Source: G963677445 sp963678275 (GTDB lineage: Bacteria > Bacteroidota > Ignavibacteria > Ignavibacteriales > Melioribacteraceae). Taken from it: a stretch of 64,000 bases of DNA. Below, one piece after another: positions 54,830 through 62,983 of this stretch (its first letter is position 1; every line of letters begins with the position of its first letter). The notes under the pieces are model-generated. The model was not told the DNA's origin, searched no databases, and saw only the letters and a program-made list of their open reading frames with translations. Location of the stretch: assembly GCA_963678275.1 (NCBI GenBank), contig OY782765.1:2976001-3040000 (forward strand). The letters run 5' to 3'. A program made the position numbers and the translations under genes.

Positions 54830-56356
54830 CTATATATCAAAAGTGGCCAGTCCTGTCATATTCGCGGCCGCGTCTGTCAGGGGGAAAATATCCTCACGAT
54901 CAATATATTCCAGGGCGAATTTCCTGTTAAGAGCCATCAATTGTTTCAAACCGACAGAAACCCGGTTCAGATAAGAAAATAACCCGATCGCTCCTGTCGG
55001 GATATCTGCTGTTTCATCCCCATACTCAGCTTTCAGAAGGCGATAATCGGCAAATATTTCATCCACGGTTGAACCGAAACGGGTGTAATCTTTCGGCACA
55101 TTGCCTTTTAAGATTTCCTCTCCCACCTGTTTGCCCACAGAAGCAGCCGCCATAGCCGCCCGTCCGATGGCAATCATCCTGGTATATGGAGAGCCGAGCG
55201 CGAGACCTTTAAATACCTGGTCTTCGGTCGCGAAACCTCCTGCAATGGCGGTTGGTGGGATTACTTTACCTTTTTTGTGAAAATCAGTGAGAATTTTATT
55301 AACAACAGCCTGCAGCATTACCGTTGGTATTCCCCATTCATTCATCATTTTTACCGGGCTGTGGCCTGTCCCTCCGCCTGCTCCGTCAAGAGTTACAAGG
55401 TCGGCGTTTGTTTCGGACGCAATTTCGAGTATGGTGGCAATGTCGCGGGGATCGTAAGGACCTGTTTTGAAACATATACGTTTTGCGCCGAGATTACGAA
55501 GTTCCGCGACACGTTTTATAAGTTTATCGGGAGTCCATAAAGGTAATTTGCCGATTTTTTCAAACACCGGGCCAACTCCCCTGGCGTGATTTTCCGCCAC
55601 AACAGGGTCCTCCGGGTCAGGGATAACGATATAACCCATCGCTTTAAAACGAAGCGCGTCTTCGATTTTATCAACCTGGCCCATACCCTGTATTCCTTTT
55701 GCCGCCTGCCCGAATTTTAATTCAACAGATTCAATCCCCAGTTTCTCAATGGCATATTCAAGAACGCCATGATATTCATCATCACAATTGGCCTGAAGAA
55801 CAACATCGCCTGATCCCCGATAGTACCTTCTGAAAGTCGACGCCATCTCGGCGATCAATGGTGAATCGATTACCTTATGCCCCGACATTATCAATCCCGG
55901 GTCTTTTGCTATGACATCCTCACCAATTACCACAGGCACACCTGATAAAGCGGCTCCCGCGAAATATTCCTTCCACGCTAATTTTGCCATCGCCGGCAGA
56001 ATAAAGGGCGCTCTGATATCCACTTTATCTTTCGCGCCGAATGAAGAGGAAATATCGGCATTCGGATAACATGCTTTGTATTCATCGGCTTCTATTCCCA
56101 ATGTTCCAAAGACCCGCCCATTAATATTAAAATGTGAATAGTCGACAGGATATCGCTTTTCTGACGCGAATTGGTTTTTATCCGCTGCAAATGGCAACAG
56201 AGCTTCCGGACCGCGAATCGCCGAAAGACCGATTTCGCAATACCCTGTGCAATTTGCTGTGCACACAGAACACATCCCTGATATATCCGCGGTATGTTTC
56301 GAATCCCGTAAACGTGTATTGGTTACAGGGCTGCCAAGATCAGGACTAAAATTCAT
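54830..56356 (-). CDS. FMN-binding glutamate-synthase-family protein
   Basis: 508 residues. The first 45 carry four cysteines in M-C-S-V-C-T-A-N-C-T-G-Y-C (Cys29, 32, 36, 40), suited to a 4Fe-4S cluster. The rest is an FMN-dependent TIM barrel of the GltB central type: F-K-T-G-P-Y-D-P-R-D near 298, and T-L-D-G-A-G-G-G-T-G-H-S-P near 325 for flavin binding. Stand-alone members in archaea and anaerobes act as ferredoxin-linked glutamate synthases or related amidotransferase partners. No small subunit or glutaminase domain is nearby. It is monocistronic. Confidence 0.88.
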   Translation of the reverse strand: MNFSPDLGSPVTNTRLRDSKHTADISGMCSVCTANCTGYCEIGLSAIRGPEALLPFAADKNQFASEKRYPVDYSHFNINGRVFGTLGIEADEYKACYPNADISSSFGAKDKVDIRAPFILPAMAKLAWKEYFAGAALSGVPVVIGEDVIAKDPGLIMSGHKVIDSPLIAEMASTFRRYYRGSGDVVLQANCDDEYHGVLEYAIEKLGIESVELKFGQAAKGIQGMGQVDKIEDALRFKAMGYIVIPDPEDPVVAENHARGVGPVFEKIGKLPLWTPDKLIKRVAELRNLGAKRICFKTGPYDPRDIATILEIASETNADLVTLDGAGGGTGHSPVKMMNEWGIPTVMLQAVVNKILTDFHKKGKVIPPTAIAGGFATEDQVFKGLALGSPYTRMIAIGRAAMAAASVGKQVGEEILKGNVPKDYTRFGSTVDEIFADYRLLKAEYGDETADIPTGAIGLFSYLNRVSVGLKQLMALNRKFALEYIDREDIFPLTDAAANMTGLATFDI

Positions 56357-56515
56357 TCTGACTCCATTTAATTTTCATATTCATTAATATTTTCAACGGA
56401 TAACTACTCCGTTTTAGACTCATACTCTTTCCAATATTTTAATCATCCCCGTTTGGGGTTAATAACACAAAAATAATGGAATTGGAACAAATTTGTCCTA
56501 TATTTTTTCTTTTTC

Positions 56516-56845
56516 AGAACTCCCGGCTCCCATCTGACTATTTTGTCTTGATTTCAGATATCAAAACACTATTCAACTTATTTATTGCGATTTAATCCCC
56601 TCATCCAATGCGCCTAAAACAATTCAGAGTGTGTTATATAGTGTACCTGACGGCACACATGGACGCTTTCCTTTTTTTTTTCTTCCAATATTTTGCCCCT
56701 GACGGGGTAATTTAATACAGCAAATAATATTTTATGTCCCGTTAGGGACAGCAGATTGGTAAAAAAGAAATAACCAGGATATCCGGTGTGCCGTCAGGTA
56801 CACCATATTTATCCACGGGAGTACAATAAATATATTTATACCAGT
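56516..56845. mobile_element. MITE-like element, copy 3 (core 56637-56807), with shared flanks
   Basis: The core ends are TATAGTGTACCTGACGGCAC and GTGCCGTCAGGTACACCATA, one mismatch in the first base block. The flanks match copy 2 on both sides (GAACTCCCGGCTCCCATC and ATCCACGGGAGTACAATAAA). 56850-57140 holds nothing recognised. Confidence 0.8.
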
Positions 56846-57140
56846 CTGCGAATCAATAAGTTATCCATAAACATTTCGGGATGCGCGTCAACATTACGAC
56901 AATTTATTTTACGAATAGATTTCCATAAGTAGTTGTTTTTCTTACCAGGGATCGCGAGTTCTGATTTTATTTATTTTTCATCCACCCTTGCCAAAGAAAG
57001 GTATTTCCGACTCCTGATAAACCAGTGTTTAAAAAGCTGATCATTGCTTCGCGCTAAATACCGTTGTCAGTTCATCATAAGGCCGGGTAATTCCCTTTTT
57101 GATTAAAGTATACATCCCCCGGCTCTGTTTGTCTGTTGAA

Positions 57141-57527
57141 TTAATTCTCTTTTTCTGAAGCGATCCTGAATGATTCACAAATCTTCCTGAAACATTCCGA
57201 TGCCAGGGGATCATTCTTTTCAAAAGTGAAATGAATATCGGAGTGATGACAAAATTTCAGGGTGATATCTTTACCGGGAATTCTGAATGACAGGTCATCT
57301 TCCCCGAAAGCTCCATCGGTAATTTCTTCAACATTTTTAATATCGGGAATTACATCCCCGGTTTTTACCAGCCTTTCTTGCCAGTTATATATTTCGTTTC
57401 CCCAGGCGAAACCATATAACAGGCTCAATTCAAGAATATTTTGTTTTTCGCATAAATCCAGGAAAAATTCCAGAAATTCCCTGAGCGCATCCGCGGTCGC
57501 GGGATAAGTTGTGATTTCTTTTGGCAT
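57141..57527 (-). CDS. Small hypothetical protein next to the split Zn-ribbon gene
   Basis: About 128 residues from the ATG at 57527; the frame stays open further upstream but overlaps the preceding gene, and no ribosome site decides the start. The sequence is mixed alpha/beta with G-F-A-W-G-N-E-I-Y-N-W and two late histidines (C-H-H-S-D-I-H-F-T-F). No family is recognised. It lies about 80 bases past the Zn-ribbon gene on the same strand, so the two were probably co-transcribed before the IS arrived. Confidence 0.5.
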   Translation of the reverse strand: MPKEITTYPATADALREFLEFFLDLCEKQNILELSLLYGFAWGNEIYNWQERLVKTGDVIPDIKNVEEITDGAFGEDDLSFRIPGKDITLKFCHHSDIHFTFEKNDPLASECFRKICESFRIASEKEN

Positions 57528-57606
57528 ATTTAAAATTATATTCGTGTAGATTAGTTTGTTTGAAAAAATTGTTGCCATTAAATGTATCGGTATTTGTTTA
57601 AATGCT

Positions 57607-58232
57607 TTAATTATATGAAGATAATCCCGAAACCAGCCTGCACCGGTCACATTTGAACGCGTAACAATCATTAAAGGTTTTTCCTTCAATCAGCCAGTCG
57701 GCTCCGCAGCCCGGACATTTCCTTTTTTTATCTTTTATTTTTCCCCGGGCACGGTAATTAAATAAAAAGTAATAGGTCGGGATAGCGGTTAGTTCTTCTA
57801 TTTTTTTCCGGATTGTCATTCCCTGCCTGTTTAATTCGCTATCATAATTCCGGAGCTGATTTTTGGCCTGGTTTTCACCAGCTTCGCCAATCAGCCAGGT
57901 ATCTTCAATGTTTTTGTAATTTCTTTCCCAGGAATAAAGATCGTCGTATGATTCAGTATCCTGATTTGTAAATGGTATCCTGTAAATTGGTACAGGCTCC
58001 AGAGTTTCGCCGTCAAGCAAAGGAGACCAATCCCGGCTCCCGAGGATGTAAAAATTTGATACTGAAGGTATAGGGGTGGATGGAATTCCCGGATCAATCC
58101 CGGCATATTCCGGTTTAATCCGAACATTAAAATCATTCTCAATCTTCTTCCTTAAATCCCTTCCGTAAGCGCTAAGATATTTATCATTTAGAGAATCTTT
58201 TTCCGGACAATAAAGGTTCAACTGAATCCCGT
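57607..58232 (-). pseudogene. Zn-ribbon protein gene, 3' part (DUF2310-like), cut by IS
   Basis: This carries the C-terminal ~208 residues of a protein whose N-terminus lies at 60120-60469, on the far side of the IS. The end has C-P-G-C-G-A-D-W and C-D-R-C-R-L-V-S, two CxxC knuckles of a zinc ribbon, like the DUF2310 proteins thought to bind nucleic acid (family recalled, not searched). Bases 58024-58232 are a second copy of 60122-60330 with about seven changes in 209. An internal ATG gives a 204-residue frame, but it lacks the natural first ~50 residues. Confidence 0.75.
58024..58232 (-). repeat. Left copy of ~209-bp target duplication
   Basis: Direct repeat of 60122-60330 with no indels. 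Seven substitutions were counted by eye. Confidence 0.8.
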
Positions 58233-60121
58233 CCTGACTTCCGACCCAAAACAGCGTAACTCATTGTTATTAAAGGGCATAGGTTTTTTATAGGCACTAC
58301 ATTTCTCATATTTCCGATTTCACATTCAGGGAGTTATCTATATTTCATATGGAACGCTATCTATCTTTAGCCCTACTACCTGATAGATTTTTCTTATATG
58401 TTTCGTTACCATTGAAGGCATGGCATACCTTTTTTGAGTTGACTGGTCTCTGAGAATACTGCATTGAACATGAAGCAACTCATTTCTTATTACTTCAGGA
58501 GAAAGCTTTTCATACTGTTTCAAGACACGATATTCAAGGTGCCTCAGACATACCAGCGCCATAAAACATATCGCAATATGAGCTTTTACCCTTTTGGGCG
58601 TCCAGTGGTATATCGGACGTAGACTTAAGTCATGCTTACTGATCCGGAAGCATTCCTCTATTTGCCATAGTTTCTGATATTGCTCCCTTACTTCTTTTTC
58701 GTTTAGTTCTTCTGCATTTGTGACAACACCATGCAATCCGTCCCATTTTGCCGACTCAGCTAGTTTTTCTTCATCTATTATTATTTTGGACTCACCTTCT
58801 ATCTGAAGAAATTTCTTATATCCATAGTTGCTTATCAACGAAGAGGGGTTTGAGGATCGTTCCAGTTTCTTTCTCAACTTTTCTATCGCTTTTTCTCTGT
58901 CATAGCGATCCTTTTCGGCACGTTTAGGACTGTATGTTACTATTAATCGTTTTTTTTCTCCCAAGGTAAATACTGCCATCTTTTCATCATCAACCGTTGA
59001 TTTATAATTTGTCAGGTCAGTTATTTTATTCTGCATTTTGACGCTCATGTTTTTTAACCGCGCGCCAACTATATATTGTTTTTCTTTTCCCTCAAGTTTT
59101 GAAAGGTTTGTCTGGCTTAACATCGCACTGTCTGCAACAAATATTATCTTCCCTACCTCAAACTGTTTTTCCAGTTTCTCTATGGCCAATTCAAGTGTAT
59201 TCCCCTCATAATAGGAACCGGGATAGACCTCATATCCGACTGGAAAGCCTTCGCTTGTTGTAATAAGTGCCAACAACACTTGCGGCTGGTTAAACTTCAT
59301 GTCCTTGCTGTATCCATTCTCCTTGAGTTCATCTTCTGTGAAGCTTTCGAAATACAGGGTTGTGCAATCATAGAATATTACATCAATCCTTTCTTTTATT
59401 ATTCCTGAGGCTGCTTCATATGATAGCTTTTGTATTTTGTTTATTTTCTCTTCATCCAGCATATCCATCATTCTGTATACTCCGTCTAACGATAGCTTTT
59501 GGCCAAAGTCTTTTTCCAACTGTCGGACTGATGATCTTTTTGATGATGGATTGGCTATCCTGGCCATTACTATATTAAATAAATTCCTGCTCGAAGATAC
59601 TTTTCTTTTAGGACTGCCAAGTGTGTACTGAAAACCAAGCTCATTATATATTTGACCATAGACCTCATGGATGCCAATGATAATCCTTTGTTCCTCCCTT
59701 AGCTTTTTTAAGTCAACATTTATTGGGTTGTCATCCTTAGTTTTTCTTGCTTCAATTACCATTTGAGCAATTTCTTCCGGGGCAAACAAGTTTGGCTGGC
59801 TTTCAGTTTCAAGCTTTGCTTTTACGTATTCAGCCAGTTCCTTTAATTTTTGTAATTCATCATCACTTAGAGCTGTGCCGATATGGCGTACAATTTTTTG
59901 CCTGACATTAGCGCCATTACGAATCGACTCAACGATTTGAACGGATTTTTTAGGGCTATTCGGTGATGTTTTTGTTCTGATAAACATGAAGATAATATAC
60001 AAAAAAATAGACTGAAAGTCAAGCGCAATGTAATATTAGGCACTACATTGGCCGTTTTTTATTTTTCCTCTGTTTTTATTGTGTTTTCTAACTTCTGGGA
60101 TACTTTGGGTCTGAAGTCAGG
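58233..60121 (-). mobile_element. IS1634-family insertion sequence
   Basis: 1889 bp. The ends CCTGACTTCCGACCCAAA and TTTGGGTCTGAAGTCAGG are inverted repeats with one mismatch; the exact outer base is uncertain by one or two because the target shares it. It holds one transposase gene. It interrupts a Zn-ribbon gene and is flanked by ~209-bp direct copies of the target. IS1634 of Mycoplasma mycoides is known for long, variable target duplications, which agrees. Confidence 0.85.
58338..60002 (-). CDS. IS1634-family DDE transposase
   Basis: 554 residues; an ATG at 59987 would give 549 and is equally likely, as neither start has a clear ribosome site. The N-terminal part resembles IS1634 transposases (V-Q-I-V-E-S-I-R, then I-V-R-H-I-G). 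Catalytic acids are probably the Asp in I-F-Y-D-C-T-T, the Asp in V-A-D-S-A-M-L-S and the Glu in Y-Q-K-L-W-Q-I-E-E-C-F-R-I-S-K. The frame is intact, so the element may still be active. Confidence 0.9.
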   Translation of the reverse strand: MYIIFMFIRTKTSPNSPKKSVQIVESIRNGANVRQKIVRHIGTALSDDELQKLKELAEYVKAKLETESQPNLFAPEEIAQMVIEARKTKDDNPINVDLKKLREEQRIIIGIHEVYGQIYNELGFQYTLGSPKRKVSSSRNLFNIVMARIANPSSKRSSVRQLEKDFGQKLSLDGVYRMMDMLDEEKINKIQKLSYEAASGIIKERIDVIFYDCTTLYFESFTEDELKENGYSKDMKFNQPQVLLALITTSEGFPVGYEVYPGSYYEGNTLELAIEKLEKQFEVGKIIFVADSAMLSQTNLSKLEGKEKQYIVGARLKNMSVKMQNKITDLTNYKSTVDDEKMAVFTLGEKKRLIVTYSPKRAEKDRYDREKAIEKLRKKLERSSNPSSLISNYGYKKFLQIEGESKIIIDEEKLAESAKWDGLHGVVTNAEELNEKEVREQYQKLWQIEECFRISKHDLSLRPIYHWTPKRVKAHIAICFMALVCLRHLEYRVLKQYEKLSPEVIRNELLHVQCSILRDQSTQKRYAMPSMVTKHIRKIYQVVGLKIDSVPYEI

Positions 60122-60469
60122 AGACCAATCCCGGCTCCCGAGGATGTAAAAATTTGATACAGAAGGTATAGGGGTGGATGGAATTTCCGGATCAATCCCG
60201 GCATATTCCGGCTTAAACAGAACATTAAAATCATTCTCAATCTTCTTCTTTAGATCCCTTCCGTAAGCGCTAAGATATTTATCATTTAGAGAATCTTTTT
60301 CCGGACAATAAAGGTTCAACTGAATCCCGTTTTTAATCGGTTCATATTGCCACTCCTCATTGATTACCTGTTTGCCCCGGTTTAACAGATTCAGATACAG
60401 GTCCATATCCTCAAAAAAATGGTCCGGGAGTTTTGTATTCCCTGTTATTTTCAGCTTGTAGATAAACAT
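60120..60469 (-). pseudogene. Zn-ribbon protein gene, 5' part (DUF2310-like), cut by IS
   Basis: Codes the N-terminal ~117 residues (M-F-I-Y-K-L-K-I-T-G-N up to L-G-S-R-D-W-S-P) and then runs 20 codons into the IS before stopping at 60059. Joined to the other part it would give a protein of about 265 residues with an N-terminal alpha/beta domain and a C-terminal zinc ribbon. Without the ribbon this fragment is unlikely to keep its role. Confidence 0.78.
60122..60330 (-). repeat. Right copy of ~209-bp target duplication
   Basis: Direct repeat of 58024-58232, offset by 2098 bases. Confidence 0.8.
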
Positions 60470-60512
60470 TATAAAATAACCTCCTTTTAAGAACGATGGG
60501 TTAGTAAAAGAA

Positions 60513-60880
60513 CTATTTCTTTAATAGTTTAATTTGTTCCTTTGCCCAGGCTGCAGTTTCTTCATCCGCGAAAGATGCAATTTTATTATAATATATAAAC
60601 TGGCGGAGCCAGAAATAAATACGACCATCCGGTGGCTGAGCGGAGTCGAAGCTACCGCCGCTGGTTTCGATCCGCCGCGGCGGACTTACCACCGGCTGTG
60701 TTCATGAAAAATTTTGCCATTTTGCGTAGAATTTAACTCCTTACGGATTAATTGCCTTGAGTAACTGATTGTTTTTCGTACAAATATTTGCCAGATTGGC
60801 TAAAACCATTAAATCATTTTCATCTATTTTTAAGGCTTTTTCAAAATTTCCTGAGGTTTGTTTACCTGGTAATAGTCACA
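60513..60880 (-). pseudogene. TPR protein remnant split by an I-H-A repeat unit
   Basis: Read on the minus strand, about 60860-60750 codes G-N-F-E-K-A-L-K-I-D-E-N-D-L and L-A-N-I-C-T-K-N-N-Q-L-L-K-A-I, a TPR motif. Then the repeat unit brings an in-frame TAA. Past the repeat, 60592-60513 codes Y-Y-N-K-I-A-S-F-A-D-E-E-T and A-A-W-A-K-E-Q-I-K-L-L-K-K and a stop. Joined, they make a standard TPR helix pair with almost no residue lost. The 5' end is also broken: it starts directly after the cytochrome gene stop with a frame change. No function remains. Confidence 0.68.
60593..60749 (+). repeat. Composite unit I-H-A, copy 2, inside the TPR remnant
   Basis: AACTGGCGGAGCCAGAAATA opens, box-H follows with the stem CTGAGCGGAGTCGAAGC and the CCGCCGCGGCGG palindrome, and box-A ends at CTTACGGATTAAT. 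Only a few bases differ from 54590-54745. Confidence 0.82.
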
Positions 60881-60886
60881 GCCTGC

Positions 60887-61627
60887 TTAATCATCATCTT
60901 CATCATGTTCATAATTGGTGTTATGTTCCCGGCCATTTTCAGATTCACCGATTTTTAACTTAACTCCTGTTATTTTGTCATCTATAGTTCCGTCTGAGAT
61001 ATTAAAACTTGTTAATAAATAAAAGGTAAATGAAACTAATAATACCAGAAAAATAATCAGGGAAATTGGTTTTGATGAATCTATTCCTGTTCCGGAACCG
61101 GATTCTTTTTTTCCATGAATCATACTGGCAATAATGTTTTGACGATTTATAACAATATGCAATATTACACCCAGAATATGCAGAGACACAATCACCAGCA
61201 TAGAATTTGCGAATAGCTCATGTAAGTCCTCAAAGGTCTCATTGCCAAGCGCGAGTGAAATTCCTGTTATCGCTAAACCGATTAATAATAATAACATTAT
61301 AAAAATCGCGTATGAAGAACCTGGATTATGACCGGAATATGATTTGTTACTGCCGGATATTATACCTTTAAAGTATAAAAACACCTCTTTCGGGTGAAAT
61401 AAAAATGAGTTAAATCGCGCGTAAGTTGTTCCAATGAAACCATAGATAATTCTTAAAATAACCATAAAAACAATAATTAAGCCTAAAATGGCGTGCATCG
61501 GGAAATAGATATTTTCATCATCAAATCCAAAAGCGATTAATGAAGCTGAAAAAAATCCGATAACTAATAGCCAATGGAAAAATCTGACAGGTAAGTCCCA
61601 AATCAGAATTTTATTTTTTGCTTTCAT
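60887..61627 (-). CDS. Cytochrome b561-family membrane protein
   Basis: 246 residues. R-F-F-H-W-L (His18) opens the first helix, as in di-heme b-type cytochromes. Further ligand candidates are His45 (P-M-H-A-I-L-G), His136 (L-H-E-L) and His150/His157 (L-H-I-L-G-V-I-L-H). Four helices carry these; a fifth lies near 188-208. The C-terminus is a charged, histidine- and aspartate-rich tail (E-H-D-E-D-D-D) that may bind metal. Such proteins pass electrons between quinones and periplasmic partners. No partner gene remains beside it; a broken TPR gene is immediately downstream. Confidence 0.88.
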   Translation of the reverse strand: MKAKNKILIWDLPVRFFHWLLVIGFFSASLIAFGFDDENIYFPMHAILGLIIVFMVILRIIYGFIGTTYARFNSFLFHPKEVFLYFKGIISGSNKSYSGHNPGSSYAIFIMLLLLIGLAITGISLALGNETFEDLHELFANSMLVIVSLHILGVILHIVINRQNIIASMIHGKKESGSGTGIDSSKPISLIIFLVLLVSFTFYLLTSFNISDGTIDDKITGVKLKIGESENGREHNTNYEHDEDDD

Positions 61628-62029
61628 ATTACCTCACATTTCTTAATAACGGTTTCCAGGTGAATTACGAACATCTATAATTTGTCACACCTTTCCTTTA
61701 TTGCGAAAACGACGAAGCGTATTTTTCATTTGAATATCCCCCCATATTAAAATAAATTTAATCTATATACAATAAAAACTTTCATTCCCTTTTTTGAGAG
61801 CGTAAGACCCGTTTCCGCTACCAATCATAAATAAAATAATATAATAATAGGCGACAAACAATGGACTATTGACAATTTTCAAATATGACAAGAAACTTAC
61901 GGCTGATATCCGGTTATTCTTATTAAGCCCCGGTGATATTGCAAATCATTCTCATCCCCTTAATCCTGTCATTCTACTTTCGTACCCATTTAATATGATT
62001 GTTCCCGGCAGGTTAAGAAAAGTAATTCT
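61628..62029. other. Intergenic region, no gene seen
   Basis: About 400 bases. A plus-strand frame from 61869 overlaps the next gene antisense and lacks a ribosome site. No member of the repeat families was found, unlike most gaps of this size here. Confidence 0.5.
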
Positions 62030-62752
62030 TCATTCCTCCCAGAATTTCCTTAACGGCGTAAAAACTTTTACGGTCAGGTTATCTATTTCAACAAGAGAAT
62101 CCTCATATACATTAAACTTAAGCTCGTTTCCCCTGCATTCGTTATAAGGCACTTTAGCGATAAATTTTTTATTGATAAATATATAAACAGTATCCTCAAA
62201 TTTTCGGATAGTCACAAGGGCAAGAGTGCCAATCTTCAAACTTTTTACTTTTTTAGAATAATTATCCCCGTCAAGTTTAAAGCGGGTTCTCTTTTTTTTG
62301 CCATAATGTGGGAAATAATATATGTCTACTTCCATTTTGGGGAAGTCCAGGTACATTGCATAGGATTGGTTTTTACTTGCCCACCATTGAATAATCGGGT
62401 AGGATTTTTTTTTACTATCGGGATGCATCCCGATAATAAATTCAATTTCGTGATCGCGGGAGTGGTCAAAAGGTAATTTCTTTTCTACCGTAAGTTTACC
62501 TTTTTTTCTGTAATTTTCTAAAACATACCTGTCATTTTTTATATTGGCCTTTTTTTTCTCCATGTTAAAAAGAGGCCATCTGGTATCTCCGTCAAAATTT
62601 TCAGAATATACTTCCTCTATTTTGCTGACACTATGTGGCAAATCTGAATAAACATCAAACCGGCGGCTGGTAAACTGCGCATGTAATGGCAATAAATTGT
62701 ATGTGAAAATTATTATCAGGAGCAGGAAAAAGCTTTTATTTTTTCGAAACAT
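62030..62752 (-). CDS. Secreted beta-sandwich protein, function unknown
   Basis: About 240 residues from the ATG at 62752, with GAGG six bases upstream. A signal peptide ends L-P-L-H-A-Q. The rest is beta-rich and ends in V-E-I-D-N-L-T-V-K-V, a pattern of LamG or 3-keto-disaccharide-hydrolase-like jelly rolls: Y-P-I-I-Q-W-W-A-S, Y-A-M-Y-L-D-F, V-Y-I-F-I-N-K-K-F-I. No catalytic residues can be named. It is monocistronic, 230 bases downstream of a sorted-protein gene on the same strand. Confidence 0.62.
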   Translation of the reverse strand: MFRKNKSFFLLLIIIFTYNLLPLHAQFTSRRFDVYSDLPHSVSKIEEVYSENFDGDTRWPLFNMEKKKANIKNDRYVLENYRKKGKLTVEKKLPFDHSRDHEIEFIIGMHPDSKKKSYPIIQWWASKNQSYAMYLDFPKMEVDIYYFPHYGKKKRTRFKLDGDNYSKKVKSLKIGTLALVTIRKFEDTVYIFINKKFIAKVPYNECRGNELKFNVYEDSLVEIDNLTVKVFTPLRKFWEE

Positions 62753-62940
62753 GACAACCTCATAAAAAGACATTATGTAACTTTATAACTTGTTGCCATT
62801 AATAACTCCCCCTCTTTAGTATTGGTTCAATTTTAATATTGTATTATAGTTTGATACCTTTGTTTTTGCTGATACAATAATCCATTCATCATTCACAATT
62901 CAGGATTCCCATCTTTCCTGTATGTTGAGTTTAAATAACA

Positions 62941-62969
62941 CGCCCGGGAAAAACGAAATCCCGGACGCT
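62941..62969 (-). terminator. Hairpin terminator of the sorted protein gene at 62984
   Basis: On the minus strand CGTCCGGGA pairs with TCCCGGGCG (one G-T pair) around TTTCGTTT, 15 bases past the stop. Only a broken T run follows. Confidence 0.68.
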
Positions 62970-62983
62970 AAATAAGGGGGGTA

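Noticed and set aside
57041..57223. 60-residue minus-strand ORF
   Set aside because: It overlaps the end of the gene at 57141 in another frame and has no ribosome site.
57607..60469. Tandem duplication of the Zn-ribbon gene as the source of the two similar halves
   Set aside because: The halves are complementary: one has only the start, the other only the end, and the overlap ends exactly at the IS ends. A target duplication explains this with one event. It is kept as the main alternative in the finding.
1901..60749. Box-A/box-I chains as integron attC sites
   Set aside because: ATTTAAC in box-A fits the RYYYAAC core, but no paired GTTRRRY core, no attC-like imperfect dyad, no integrase gene and no ORF in the cargoes were found.
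61869..62147. 92-residue plus-strand ORF
   Set aside because: It runs antisense into the secreted protein gene at 62030, without ribosome site or recognisable features.
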